Shown in pieces: positions 18,344 to 31,260 of a DNA stretch of 64,000 bases (position 1 is the stretch's first letter; the number at the start of each line of letters is the position of its first letter). A model generated the notes under the pieces. It worked only from the letters and a program-made list of their open reading frames with translations, ran no database searches and was not told the DNA's origin. The position numbers were made by a program, and so were the translations under genes. Source of the DNA: Methyloterricola oryzae (lineage in GTDB: Bacteria; Pseudomonadota; Gammaproteobacteria; Methylococcales; Methylococcaceae); the NCBI RefSeq assembly GCF_000934725.1, contig NZ_JYNS01000002.1:310001-374000 (forward strand). The letters run 5' to 3'.

Positions 18344-19721
18344 GCCTATGAATGAAAATAGAAAACGGGTCTTGTTGGTCGATGACGACCCGGACCTTCT
18401 GCGGCTTCTGGCCCTGCGCCTGACGTCCGCGGGCTTCGAACTGGAAACCGTGCCTAGCGGGACAGCGGCGCTGTCACGTGTCGCCATTTTCCGGCCCCAT
18501 GTGGTGGTGACCGACCTGCGCATGGAGGGCATGGACGGACTGGCCCTGTTTGATGCCTTGCATGAGCAGTATCCCACCTTGCCGATTATCATCATGACTG
18601 CCCACGGTACCATCAGCGACGCGGTGGATGCGACCCGGCGTGGCGTGTTCGGCTTCATTTCCAAGCCAGTCGAGAAGAACGAACTGGTAAATCAGGTGAA
18701 CGCAGCCATGCGTATCGGCCTGACCAATACCGCGTCCTCGGTATCGGACGAATGGCGGTGCGGCATCGTGACCCAGAGTGCGGTCATGGAAGAACTGCTC
18801 AGCCAGGCGCACCGGGTCGCGCAGAACAAGGCGAGTATTCTCATCCGCGGCGAGAGCGGCTGCGGCAAGGAAATGCTGGCGCGTGCCATCCATGATGCCA
18901 GCCTGCGTGCCGAGGGACCCTTCGTCGCGGTCAATTGCAGCGCGATACCGGAGAACCTGTTCGAATCGGAATTGTTCGGTCACAAGAAGGGAGCGTTCAC
19001 CGGCGCCACCCGGGATCACCTGGGCCTGTTTCGAGCGGCGGACGGCGGTACCCTGTTTCTGGACGAAATCGGCGACATGCCCAAGGCCATACAGGTCAAG
19101 CTGCTGAGGGCCCTGCAGGAAATGGTCGTGCGCCCGGTGGGCGGCACGCGCGACGAGCCGGTGGATGTACGGATTATCTCCGCCACCCATATCGACCTGG
19201 AGCAGGCGATGGCGGACGGCAATTTCCGCGAGGATCTCTATTACCGCCTCAATGTGGTGACATTCGAACTGCCTTCCCTGGCGGGCCGCCGTGAAGACAT
19301 CTCCCTGCTCGCGATGCACTTTCTCAGGGATCTGTCCGAGACCTACGGTGACCGGGTCAAGGGCTTTTCGCCGGAAGCCATTGAATGCCTGGTGAACTCG
19401 GATTGGCCGGGCAATGTCAGGCAGTTACGCAATGTGGTCGAACAGTGCATCGCCCTGGCGACCACCCCTCTGATTCCGGTGACACTGGTGCAGCGTGCCC
19501 TGAAGGAGGAGCCCACTTCGTTTCAATCCCTTCAGGATGCGCGCGACCAGTTCGAGCGCAATTACCTGGTTCGCTTGCTACAGATGACCAATGGCAACGT
19601 TACCCAGGCAGCCAAGCTCGCCAAACGCAATCGAACGGAATTTTACCGGTTGCTCAGCCGCCACGGCATGAACCCTTCCCTGTTCAAAGGGGCGGGTGAA
19701 CCGCCGCCCAAGGTGACCTGA
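18333..19721 (+). CDS. glrR: Sigma-54-dependent response regulator, GlrR-like
   Basis: The protein has three parts. The receiver domain carries the DDD acidic pocket and phospho-acceptor D61 in VVTDLRMEGMDG. The AAA+ domain has Walker A GESGCGKEMLARAIH, the sigma-54 contact motif ELFGHKKGAFTGA and Walker B GGTLFLDEIGD. A C-terminal Fis-type helix-turn-helix ends it (AAKLAKRNRTEFYRLLSRHG). It activates sigma-54 promoters when phosphorylated, probably by the kinase two genes upstream. ATG 18333 overlaps the lipoprotein stop; ATG 18348 would be five codons shorter. Neither has a strong ribosome site. Confidence 0.93.
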   Translation: METKPMNENRKRVLLVDDDPDLLRLLALRLTSAGFELETVPSGTAALSRVAIFRPHVVVTDLRMEGMDGLALFDALHEQYPTLPIIIMTAHGTISDAVDATRRGVFGFISKPVEKNELVNQVNAAMRIGLTNTASSVSDEWRCGIVTQSAVMEELLSQAHRVAQNKASILIRGESGCGKEMLARAIHDASLRAEGPFVAVNCSAIPENLFESELFGHKKGAFTGATRDHLGLFRAADGGTLFLDEIGDMPKAIQVKLLRALQEMVVRPVGGTRDEPVDVRIISATHIDLEQAMADGNFREDLYYRLNVVTFELPSLAGRREDISLLAMHFLRDLSETYGDRVKGFSPEAIECLVNSDWPGNVRQLRNVVEQCIALATTPLIPVTLVQRALKEEPTSFQSLQDARDQFERNYLVRLLQMTNGNVTQAAKLAKRNRTEFYRLLSRHGMNPSLFKGAGEPPPKVT

Positions 19722-19819
19722 GCCGAACTTCAATCTCGCTTACACGGCGGCTGGTCCTCTACTGACCAAAACCAGACTTGTGCTTGCCGCCCCTTATTCT
19801 CTTCCCATTGCGCGCTTCC

Positions 19820-20557
19820 ATGCAGATTCCTATCCGGTCGGTGGGTCCCGCCGCCGCATTTCTTTTCCTGGTTCAGGGCCTGAAGCTCTTGAATGCGCCG
19901 GGATTGCGGCGCTACGTGTGGTTTCCGATCCTGATCAACGTCGTGTTGTACTCGGCGGGTTTCTGGCTCGCCTCCCGTTATTTCACGGCGGCCATGCACT
20001 GGTTGGTTCCAGCCTGGCTGGACTGGCTGCGGTGGTTGCTGTGGCCGTTGTTCGCGCTTCTGCTCCTGGCCACTGCCTTCTTTACGTTCACGTTGATGAC
20101 CAATCTCCTCGGTTCGCCCCTTTATGGACGCTTGACCGAGCAGGTGCGCCGACTACAGGCCAGCGGCCAGATAGCGGCTCCGGGCTCCGAGCATAGTGCG
20201 CTCGCCAGTCTGTTTTCCGAGTCGCGGCGGCTGGGTTATTTTGCGTTGCGCGCGCTGCCTTTGTTGGCGCTGTTCCTGATTCCACTGATCAACGTCATTG
20301 CACCCTTCCTTTGGATGCTGTTCGGTGCCTGGAGTCTCTCCCTGGACTACATGGCCTATCCCTTGGAAGCACGGGGGCTGCTGTTCAAAGAGCAGCGTGA
20401 TGTCGTCAGAAAGCGACGCCTGGATATGCTGGCGTTCGGCGGCGCGGTCATGCTGGGCCTGGCCATACCATTGCTGAACATCTTCATTCCGCCCGCCGCG
20501 GTGATCGGTGCCACGCTCTACATCCTGGAGGCGGAGCGTCGAGGCGAGGCGTTGTAA
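19820..20557 (+). CDS. CysZ/EI24-family membrane protein
   Basis: This 245-residue integral membrane protein has hydrophobic segments near residues 12-25, 30-50, 65-95, 145-170 and 205-235. The GLxLLxxPGLRRYVWFPILIN opening and the LDYMAYPLEARG segment match the EI24/CysZ family. CysZ passes sulfate for cysteine synthesis in E. coli. No other sulfate gene is adjacent, so the substrate here is not certain. ATG 19820 is preferred to an upstream in-frame ATG because it gives the usual N-terminus and length (E. coli CysZ 253 aa). It converges with mtaB, seven bases apart. Confidence 0.88.
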   Translation: MQIPIRSVGPAAAFLFLVQGLKLLNAPGLRRYVWFPILINVVLYSAGFWLASRYFTAAMHWLVPAWLDWLRWLLWPLFALLLLATAFFTFTLMTNLLGSPLYGRLTEQVRRLQASGQIAAPGSEHSALASLFSESRRLGYFALRALPLLALFLIPLINVIAPFLWMLFGAWSLSLDYMAYPLEARGLLFKEQRDVVRKRRLDMLAFGGAVMLGLAIPLLNIFIPPAAVIGATLYILEAERRGEAL

Positions 20558-20564
20558 GCCGGCG

Positions 20565-21869
20565 TCAGGCTGATTCTGGCAGTGCTACCGCGCATACATG
20601 CTCGCCGCCCGGCGCCAGGGCGATAAGGCGCGCCTCGGCAATGGTGTTGCTCAGTTCGCTGCCTTCGGGCACCGTGGTTTCCACCCGCAGGTAGTTGGGC
20701 GTGTAACCGAAGTACCGGTGCCTGCCTTCGCTGTCGCTCCCCCGGCTTTCCTCCCACAGCACCGCCATGCGGCGGCCCAAATGACGCGACAGCGTCTCCT
20801 GCTTCTGTCGTTGCGCGAGCGCATGGAGCGCTTGGCTTCGGGCTTTTTTCACTTGGCTGGCGATCGGGTCGGGTAAGGTCGCTGCCTTGGTGCCCTCCCG
20901 GGGTGAATAGCTGAATACGTGGATGTGTCCAAACCCCATGCGCTCGATGAAGCTCAGACTCTCCTGCCATTCGGATTCGCTTTCGCCGGGGAAGCCGACA
21001 ATGATGTCGGTGGTGATGTTCAAATCCGGCGCGGCCTGCCGCGCCATCCGAACCAGTGCTTCAAACTCGGCGGTCTTGCAGCGCCGCGCCATGCGCCGCA
21101 GCACCGAATCGGCGCCGCTTTGCAGCGGCAGATGCAGGTGCGGCATGAAGCGGGGATTGCCCAACAGGGCAAAGAAGTCCTCCGACAACTCCCAGGGTTC
21201 CAGCGAGCCCAGGCGCAGCCTGGGGATCTCGGTCTGTTCCAGCACCGCGGCGATCAGTTGGTCCAGACGCATGCCCAGGTCGCTGCCCCAACCGCCCAAG
21301 TGTACCCCGGTCAGGATAACTTCCTGTATTCCCTGCTCATGCAGGCGCCGGACTTCCTCAACCACGTCCGGCACCGCGCGGCTGCGCTCTTCGCCACGGG
21401 CTACGGTGACGATGCAAAAGGTGCAGCGGTAGCGGCAGCCATCCTGGACCTTGACGAAGGCCCGCTGCCGCCCTCGCATGAACAGGGCGGACTCGCCCGG
21501 CTCGGAGGAGAACGCGGGCATGGCGTGGATGTCCAGGTTTTCCTTGACGATTTCCAGCAGCCGCGCTTTGTCACGATTGTCCACCACCAGATCGACGCCC
21601 AGGGATTGCGCCGCTTCGTCCCGGTTCAGCGTGGCATAGCAACCACTGACCACCAGTTTGGCACTGGGGTTCTCACGGTGGCTGCGACGGACCAGTTGCC
21701 GCGATTTACGCACGGCGTCCTGGGTGACGGCGCAGGAATTCAGGACCACCAGGTCAGCGTCCCGGGCGTCGGCAACGAGGCTATGACCCTCGGCCAGCAA
21801 CTGCTGCGCCCAGGTTTCCAGTTCCGCCTCGTTGAGGCGGCAGCCCAGGGTCTTCAGATTGACGCGCAT
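20565..21869 (-). CDS. mtaB: tRNA t6A37 methylthiotransferase MtaB
   Basis: MtaB is a radical-SAM enzyme that adds a methylthio group to t6A37 of tRNA. The 434-residue protein has the N-terminal UPF0004 domain with cluster cysteines C10, C46 and C77. The radical-SAM motif is CRYRCTFC (C145, C149, C152), and a C-terminal TRAM domain follows from about residue 370. The N-terminus MRVNLKTLGCRLNEAELE is diagnostic of MtaB against MiaB and RimO. A longer in-frame extension exists but runs through the upstream gene. It lies seven bases after spmAB. Confidence 0.94.
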   Translation of the reverse strand: MRVNLKTLGCRLNEAELETWAQQLLAEGHSLVADARDADLVVLNSCAVTQDAVRKSRQLVRRSHRENPSAKLVVSGCYATLNRDEAAQSLGVDLVVDNRDKARLLEIVKENLDIHAMPAFSSEPGESALFMRGRQRAFVKVQDGCRYRCTFCIVTVARGEERSRAVPDVVEEVRRLHEQGIQEVILTGVHLGGWGSDLGMRLDQLIAAVLEQTEIPRLRLGSLEPWELSEDFFALLGNPRFMPHLHLPLQSGADSVLRRMARRCKTAEFEALVRMARQAAPDLNITTDIIVGFPGESESEWQESLSFIERMGFGHIHVFSYSPREGTKAATLPDPIASQVKKARSQALHALAQRQKQETLSRHLGRRMAVLWEESRGSDSEGRHRYFGYTPNYLRVETTVPEGSELSNTIAEARLIALAPGGEHVCAVALPESA

Positions 21870-21876
21870 GACTCTC

Positions 21877-23109
21877 TCAGCCAAAAAAGCGGTAGGTAAT
21901 GAAGATGGCGGCCAGCACCCCGGCCCCATCCGCCAACAGTGCGCAGCCCACGGCGTGGCGGACATTCCTGATGCCCACCGCGCCGAAATACACGGCCAGC
22001 ACATAAAAGGTGGTCTCGGTGCTGCCCTGGATGACGGCAGCCAGGCGGGCGGCAAAGGAATCCACGCCAAAGCTGCGCATGGTGTCGAGCATCATGGCCC
22101 GGGCCCCGCTGCCGCTGAATGGCTTGATCAGCGCCGTCGGCAATGCATCGACGAAGCGGCCATCCAGCGCCACATAGGCCGCCGCTTGGCGCAGGCCGGC
22201 GCTTAAAGTCTCCAGTAGGCCGCTGGCGCGCAGCAACGCCAGGGCGACCAACATGGCGACCAGATAGGGCACGATGCTGATGGCGGTCGTGAATCCTTCC
22301 TTCGCTCCCTCCAGAAATGACTCGTAAGCGTTGACGCCCGTGCGCAGGGCACCTGTCAGGAACACGGCCACCAGCCCCAGCAGCGCTACCTGGCTGACCA
22401 GCGCCGAGCGTGCCTGCAGGCCGGATTGTCCTTGCTGGAACAGCAAGACCACAAGGCCCGCGAGCAACAGCACGATGCCCAACAGATAGCCCAGCGCGAC
22501 CGGGTCCGCCAGCCGCAAGCCTTGCATCCGCGCGACGCTGAGCAGTCCGGCGAAGGTGGAACAGAAGGTCGCCAGCAGGATGGGCACCAACACGTCGGCC
22601 GGGTAGGGGGCTCCCATCTGGGCGCGGAAGGTCAGGATGGTCAGGGGGAACAGGGTCACCGAGGAGGCGTTCAGCACGTAGAACAGGATCTGCGCGTCGC
22701 TGGCGGTGTCCGGTTGCGGATTCAGCGACTGCAGTTCCTGCATGGCCTTGATGCCCAGGGGCGTCGCTGCATTGTCCAAACCCAGCATATTGGCCGAGAG
22801 GTTCATCACCACGGCATTCAGGGCCGGATGGCCGTCGGGCACGGCCGGCATCAGCCGCCGCAACAAGGGGCGGAGCGCCCGGGTCAGGGCGCCAATCATC
22901 CCGCTCTGCTCGCCAATGCGCAGCATTCCGAGCCAGAAGGCCAAGGTGCCGGTCAAGCCCAGGGCGATTTCGAAGGCCTGCCGGCTGCTGGAGAAAAGGG
23001 CGTCGGTCATCGCCGCGAGCGGCGCGGCGTCGCCGCTGAGCAGCGACTTGCCGGTGCCAAACACGATCGCCGTCAGCAGAAATCCGACCCATAACCGGTT
23101 GAGCAGCAA
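21877..23109 (-). CDS. Fused spore-maturation A/B-type membrane protein (nucleoside-recognition gate domains)
   Basis: The 410-residue protein has about ten membrane helices in two halves. The first resembles SpmA (LNLSANMLGLDNAATPLG-like motif seen as NLSANMLGLDNAATPLGIKA). The second resembles SpmB (GSTETTFYVLAVYFGAVGI near the end). Such fused proteins are common in non-sporulating Gram-negatives and their transported substrate is unknown. The start is TTG 23109, giving MLLNRLWVGFLLTAIVFG. It is between ftsK (18 bases) and mtaB (7 bases), probably one transcript. Confidence 0.88.
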   Translation of the reverse strand: MLLNRLWVGFLLTAIVFGTGKSLLSGDAAPLAAMTDALFSSSRQAFEIALGLTGTLAFWLGMLRIGEQSGMIGALTRALRPLLRRLMPAVPDGHPALNAVVMNLSANMLGLDNAATPLGIKAMQELQSLNPQPDTASDAQILFYVLNASSVTLFPLTILTFRAQMGAPYPADVLVPILLATFCSTFAGLLSVARMQGLRLADPVALGYLLGIVLLLAGLVVLLFQQGQSGLQARSALVSQVALLGLVAVFLTGALRTGVNAYESFLEGAKEGFTTAISIVPYLVAMLVALALLRASGLLETLSAGLRQAAAYVALDGRFVDALPTALIKPFSGSGARAMMLDTMRSFGVDSFAARLAAVIQGSTETTFYVLAVYFGAVGIRNVRHAVGCALLADGAGVLAAIFITYRFFG

Positions 23110-23127
23110 AGCGGGAAGCTGACCGGG

Positions 23128-25470
<2,343 letters not shown>

Positions 25471-25693
25471 ATCAAGGAAATATGCTTACACAGTGTTTTT
25501 TCAGAGTAACGCCATTTTAGCATGGCCGCACTTTACGGACGAAAACCCCGTCGTCATACTAGCCTTTAGATTTCAGGAGACTGGCCAGCATCTGCCCGGT
25601 GGCGGCCTTCAGTTTACATCCTCTGGCACCGAACGTGCCTTGAGCCAGGTAGCCATGGACAAAAGCTGTGTCGCGGGAAGCGTGCCGCGATGA

Positions 25694-26728
<1,035 letters not shown>

Positions 26729-26808
26729 AGCGCGCGGCAACGGCAGGGCTGCAGCGACTACCCGAGTCACCGGATGAGAGTTGACCGGGCGGTCGAGCCG
26801 CTTATTCG

Positions 26809-28335
26809 TCAGTAGGCGTATTCGCTCGGCGAGGCGCGCACCGCGCGGTCGCGCGCCCAACTGCGGATGTGGTCGCACTGCTCGCGCATGGTCTTGGACA
26901 AGGGAACGATCTTGCCGCCGGCGTGGAGCAGATCGTCCAGGGTCACGTTACGGTTCTCCAGGTGTGCCGCGGTGACCGCCGCGACCACACACTGCTCCAC
27001 CTCGGCGCCGGTCCAGCCTTTGGTAAGGCGGACCAGTCGCTCCACGCCAAGGGCATCGGGATCGATGCCGCGGCGTTTTAGGTGGATGCGGAAGATGTCC
27101 ACGCGCTCCTCGTCGATCGGCAGGTCGACGAAGAAGACCTCGTCGAAGCGGCCCTTGCGGATCATCTCGGCAGGCAAGAGATCAATGCGGTTGGCGGTGG
27201 CGGCCACGAACAGGCCACTGGCCTTTTCCTGCATCCAGGTCAGAAAGAAGGCGAAAATGCGGCCCTGTTCCCCCGATGTGGCGGAAGAGGTGATGCCCAT
27301 TTCGATTTCATCGAACCAGACCACCGCCGGCGCGATTTCTTCGAGCATGTGGCAGGCTTTGACGAAGGCGCCTTCGGCACTGCCGTGGCGGCCCGAAAAG
27401 ATTTCCGTCATGTCGATGCGGTAAAGGGGTAATTCGAAAGCCGAGGCGATGGCTTTCACCGAGAGGCTTTTGCCGCATCCGGAGATACCCATGATAAGTA
27501 CGCCTTTGGGAACTATTTCAGCGCTGACGCTGTCTCGCATTTGGAAGAGTTCTCGCCGCTCGTCCAGCCATTGCTTGAGGACTTCCAGACCGCCTACCCG
27601 GTCGATGCGTGTGCCATCGGCTACGTATTCGATCATGCCGGTGCGGTTCACCAGCAACCGCTTTTCCTCGAACAGGGCTGGTAGGGAATTGCTGTCCAGC
27701 GTTTTGTTTGCGGCGATGGCCCTGCGAATCGCATGGCGTGCCTCATCCAGTGTGAGGCCGCGGAGGGCGTGGCAAATCTGAGTGAATGTGGCATCGCTGG
27801 TATCCACCTTGACCCCGTTCTCCGCCAAGGCGCGGCTTTCGTCGCGTACGAATTGGCTTAGCTCGTTCTGGTCGGGCAGGCCGAGCTCCAGGTAGATCAG
27901 GCTGCGGCTGAGCTCTTCCGGAATGACGCGCAACGGGGAAGAGATGAAAATGAACTTGCCGCGGTCGAAGCAGAGCTCGTAGAGGTCCCTGAGGCGCCGC
28001 CGCACTTCTGGGGACTCGCTCAGGGGCTCGTGAAAGTCTTTGAGGTGGAAGAGTGCCGGGCCTTGATGTGCGGCGATGAAATCCAGCGCTTCGCGTGCAT
28101 CGAGCGCATCGTCACCGGCGCGCTCGGTACCGCTGCGCATGCCTTCGGTAAGGCTCCAGGCCCAAACAGGCACGGGACTTGCAAAAAATGTTTGCGCGGC
28201 CTCGCCGAGCAGCTCGGATACGCGCCGCTCCTCCGGGGAGTGGATGTAGATGAGGGGGCGACCCGACTCGATCAGCTCGCGCAGTGTTTTTAGCGTCTTG
28301 CCTTCTGCGGGCTGGGTATTGGAATGGGTATTCAC
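26809..28335 (-). CDS. Ycf46-like AAA+ ATPase
   Basis: The 508-residue protein has a divergent N-terminal half (about 1-240). A complete AAA+ module follows: Walker A MGISGCGKSLSVKAIA near residue 287, Walker B VVWFDEIEMG, sensor-1 ATANRIDLLP and arginine-finger RKGRFDEVFFVDLP. The layout and the GVLIMGISGCGKS form match the Ycf46 family known from cyanobacteria and chloroplast genomes, linked there to carbon-uptake regulation under low CO2. What it remodels here is unknown. The start is GTG 28335. It is divergent from prc. Confidence 0.85.
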   Translation of the reverse strand: MNTHSNTQPAEGKTLKTLRELIESGRPLIYIHSPEERRVSELLGEAAQTFFASPVPVWAWSLTEGMRSGTERAGDDALDAREALDFIAAHQGPALFHLKDFHEPLSESPEVRRRLRDLYELCFDRGKFIFISSPLRVIPEELSRSLIYLELGLPDQNELSQFVRDESRALAENGVKVDTSDATFTQICHALRGLTLDEARHAIRRAIAANKTLDSNSLPALFEEKRLLVNRTGMIEYVADGTRIDRVGGLEVLKQWLDERRELFQMRDSVSAEIVPKGVLIMGISGCGKSLSVKAIASAFELPLYRIDMTEIFSGRHGSAEGAFVKACHMLEEIAPAVVWFDEIEMGITSSATSGEQGRIFAFFLTWMQEKASGLFVAATANRIDLLPAEMIRKGRFDEVFFVDLPIDEERVDIFRIHLKRRGIDPDALGVERLVRLTKGWTGAEVEQCVVAAVTAAHLENRNVTLDDLLHAGGKIVPLSKTMREQCDHIRSWARDRAVRASPSEYAY

Positions 28336-28563
28336 GTTATGTCACTCTTCCCTATGGCTTGAAGATGGCTTATGCAGGCTGCATGATAAAGAATCGACAG
28401 ACGTTCCCACAATCTTGCCATAATGGCATGCCTCACTTTTCCGCCTCGTTGCCGCTACCCCGACATGATAAACACTGGCCATGATGGAGACCAAGTGTCT
28501 GGAATTCTCTCGATAACCCGCCCGCTCGTTCACGTCCGCAACCCTTTTAACATGGGAGTTTCA

Positions 28564-30675
28564 ATGTACCGGATACTGATTTGCCTGTTGCTTGCGGTTG
28601 CGTTCGGCGTCCAGGCGAACACGCCTGAGGTTGCTGCGCAGCGCTACCCGACATTGCGGCCGCTGCAGCAACAAGCGATGGCCGCCCAGTTGACGGCAAG
28701 GATCATCGGCGAACACCATTACCGACCCTTGACGCTGGATGACAGCCTGTCGGGAAAAATCTTCGACGGTTACCTCAAGTCGCTGGATCCCGACCGCATG
28801 CTGTTCACCCAGGCCGACATCGAGCAGCTACAAGCAGCCCGTACACGCTTGGATGACGCGGTGCTCAGGAACGACTTGAGCGTACCCTTCGATATGTTCA
28901 ACCTCTACGTCAAGCGCGCCGTGGAACGATTCGGCTATGCCCGATCCTTGCTCAAGTCCGGCTTCGATTTCAGCGTGGAGGAAGACTACCAGTTCAACCG
29001 CGAGAAGGAGCCCTGGCCCAAATCCCAGGCGGAAGCGAACGATCTGTGGCGCAAGCGGGTGAAGAACGACTGGCTGCAACTCAAGTTGGCGGGCAAGGAC
29101 GACAAGGCCATTGTCGCTCTGCTGGACAAACGCTACGAAAATTTCCTCAAGCGCATGGCGCGGCTGAAAAGTGAAGACGCCTTCCAGATCTTCATGAATG
29201 CCTACACGATGTCCGTGGATCCGCATACGAATTACCTCGGTCCCCGCGCTACCGAAGATTTCGGCATTGCGATGAAGCTATCCCTGGTGGGTATCGGTGC
29301 CGTGCTCGAGGAGAAGGATGATTATGCGACGATAAAGGAACTGGTGCCCGGCAGCCCCGCCGCTTTGTCGGAAAAGCTCAAGCCGGGCGACAGGATCGTC
29401 GGTGTCGCACAAGGTAACAAGGGCGCGATGACCGATGTCGTCGGCTGGCGTCTGGACGATACCGTGGCTCTGATCCGCGGCGCACCCGATTCGGTGGTAC
29501 TGCTCGATGTCATTCCGGCCGAAGGCGGACCGGATTCGGAACACAAGGTGGTGCCGCTGGTGCGCAAGAAGATCAGCCTGGAAGACCAGGCGGCCAAGAA
29601 ATCGGTCCTGTCGCTGAATGACAACGGCACCGTGCGGCGGATTGGCGTGATTGCGTTGCCGACCTTTTACGAGGACTTTCAGGCCCGGCAGTCAGGAGAG
29701 AAGGATTATCGCAGCGCGACGCGCGATGTTTCCCGCTTGTTGGGTGAGTTGAAGGCCGAGAAGGTTGACGCGGTGCTCATCGATCTGCGTAACAACGGGG
29801 GCGGGTCGCTGAGCGAAGCAATCGAGTTGACCGGTCTTTTCACCGGTTCCGGGCCGGTGGTTCAGCAGCGTGATGCGCGCGGTGATGTATCCGTGGCCAG
29901 GGGCGCTGCGCCGGGTCCGGTCTGGAGTGGTCCCATGGCGGTGATGATCAACCGTGCATCCGCCTCCGCGTCGGAGATCTTTGCGGCGGCCATTCAGGAC
30001 TATGGCCGCGGTTTGGTGATTGGCGAAACCAGCTTTGGCAAGGGTACGGTTCAGACCATGGTCGACCTCGACCAGTTTGCTCCGGGCCAGGGGGCGCAAC
30101 TGGGTGACCTGAAGCTGACTATCGCGCAATTTTTCCGTATCAACGGTGGTACGACCCAGTTGAAAGGCGTGACGCCGGACATCCAGCTACCGTCTACCGC
30201 AGATGCCGAAGAAAGCGGCGAAGCCAGTTATGGCAACGGTCTCCCCTGGATGCGGGTCAAGCCCGCCGATTATCGGGAAATTGCCAAAAACTGGCACGAT
30301 ATTCTTCCCGAGTTGAAGCTCCGCCACAGTCAGCGGGTCGTCAAAGAGAAGGAATACCAGGAATTGATGGAAGACATTGCCGAGTATGACCAGCGCCGCA
30401 AACAGAACCTGATTTCCTTGAATGAAGTCAAACGGCGCGCCGAGCGCGACGCGCAGGACGCCAAGCTGAAGTCACGAGGCAAGGAATCAGGCAAGTCCGA
30501 AGACGATACGGATGAACAGACTAAATTGGTGCAAGGCGCCGGGAAGGCAGACAAGAAGGCTGATGACCCCTTGCTGCGCGAAGCGGCGCAGATACTGAGC
30601 GATGCGGCGCGGCTGGAGCATGGGAATCAGGGCCTCGCCTCCCGTTCTCCGGGTGAGCGCGCCGTTGTTCACTAG
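28564..30675 (+). CDS. prc: Tail-specific periplasmic protease Prc
   Basis: Prc trims proteins from non-polar C-termini in the periplasm and processes penicillin-binding protein 3 and murein hydrolases in E. coli. The 703-residue protein has a signal peptide (MYRILICLLLAVAFGVQA), an N-terminal helical domain and a PDZ domain near residues 235-330. The S41 core has the catalytic serine in ASASASEIFAAA (about 467) and lysine in TSFGKGTVQ (about 492). A lysine-rich C-terminal domain ends it. ATG 28564 is chosen over 28552 because GGAG lies just upstream of it. A good terminator follows at 30814. Confidence 0.95.
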   Translation: MYRILICLLLAVAFGVQANTPEVAAQRYPTLRPLQQQAMAAQLTARIIGEHHYRPLTLDDSLSGKIFDGYLKSLDPDRMLFTQADIEQLQAARTRLDDAVLRNDLSVPFDMFNLYVKRAVERFGYARSLLKSGFDFSVEEDYQFNREKEPWPKSQAEANDLWRKRVKNDWLQLKLAGKDDKAIVALLDKRYENFLKRMARLKSEDAFQIFMNAYTMSVDPHTNYLGPRATEDFGIAMKLSLVGIGAVLEEKDDYATIKELVPGSPAALSEKLKPGDRIVGVAQGNKGAMTDVVGWRLDDTVALIRGAPDSVVLLDVIPAEGGPDSEHKVVPLVRKKISLEDQAAKKSVLSLNDNGTVRRIGVIALPTFYEDFQARQSGEKDYRSATRDVSRLLGELKAEKVDAVLIDLRNNGGGSLSEAIELTGLFTGSGPVVQQRDARGDVSVARGAAPGPVWSGPMAVMINRASASASEIFAAAIQDYGRGLVIGETSFGKGTVQTMVDLDQFAPGQGAQLGDLKLTIAQFFRINGGTTQLKGVTPDIQLPSTADAEESGEASYGNGLPWMRVKPADYREIAKNWHDILPELKLRHSQRVVKEKEYQELMEDIAEYDQRRKQNLISLNEVKRRAERDAQDAKLKSRGKESGKSEDDTDEQTKLVQGAGKADKKADDPLLREAAQILSDAARLEHGNQGLASRSPGERAVVH

Positions 30676-30813
30676 AGGCATGGGCTTCCAGGTACAAGAC
30701 CAACGGTGTCCGCGGTGCATGGGATTGGCGAGCGAAGAGTGAGCCAAGGGCACCATTTGTAATTAATCCCGCATCAGTGACTTGAACTGAGTCCGGTGGG
30801 CGGGTGCGATGAA

Positions 30814-30837
30814 GGGCTGCATGTGCGGCCCTTTTTT
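30814..30837 (+). terminator. Rho-independent terminator downstream of prc
   Basis: GGGCTGC (30814-30820) pairs with GCGGCCC (30825-30831) through an ATGT loop with one G-U pair, followed by six T residues (30832-30837). The 138 bases between the prc stop and this hairpin contain no gene. Confidence 0.85.
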
Positions 30838-30911
30838 CGTCTTGGCCAGTATGGGGCCACCTGCGATGATGTGCCTGTTTTTCCTTTCGTACTTCCTCTT
30901 GAGGTTTTGCC

Positions 30912-31211
30912 ATGATCGGAGTCATCGCCAGTTCCATCATTGCCTTCTGGTATTTCAAGACCGCAGATCGACTGAAACTTCCCATCTTTCAGTGGGTGCT
31001 GGGAGGGATGCTGGTCTACTATGCTGGCTTTGCGGCCAGCATGTATCTCGTGTTAAGGCCGCTGCTCAAGGTAAGTGCGGGATCACATAGTTTTGCCATG
31101 GGCCTGACCATGGACGTCGTGTCCGCGGCGGTGGGCATCGCTCTCGCAGCCTTGTTTCGGACACGGGTAATGTGCCGGAAGGGGGCCGTCGAAGGTGAGG
31201 ATGGGGTGTAA
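30912..31211 (+). CDS. Small three-helix membrane protein, unknown function
   Basis: The 99-residue product has three hydrophobic segments: MIGVIASSIIAFWYFKTADR, WVLGGMLVYYAGFAASMYLV and TMDVVSAAVGIALAALF. No cofactor or catalytic motif is visible. It begins after the prc terminator with GAGG about 10 bases upstream of the ATG, and a hairpin follows its stop. I do not recognise a family. Codon use looks normal for the region, so it is probably a real gene. Confidence 0.65.
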   Translation: MIGVIASSIIAFWYFKTADRLKLPIFQWVLGGMLVYYAGFAASMYLVLRPLLKVSAGSHSFAMGLTMDVVSAAVGIALAALFRTRVMCRKGAVEGEDGV

Positions 31212-31229
31212 CCTGTTTGAACCCGGGGA

Positions 31230-31250
31230 GGGCGCCGGCGTGCGGCGCCC
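31230..31250. terminator. Hairpin between convergent genes
   Basis: GGGCGCCG (31230-31237) pairs perfectly with CGGCGCCC (31243-31250) around a five-base loop. It lies midway between the stops of the small membrane protein (31211) and the EthD-like gene (31261), so it may terminate both. There is no T-tract on either strand. Confidence 0.45.
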
Positions 31251-31260
31251 GGACCAGGGG

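Noticed and set aside
19778-19819. Upstream ATG extending the CysZ-like protein by 14 residues
   Set aside because: No ribosome site; the shorter start fits the family length and N-terminus.
21854-23092. A 412-codon minus frame overlapping the SpmAB-type gene
   Set aside because: Arg/Gly/Pro-rich shadow in another frame; the chosen frame has clear membrane helices and family motifs.
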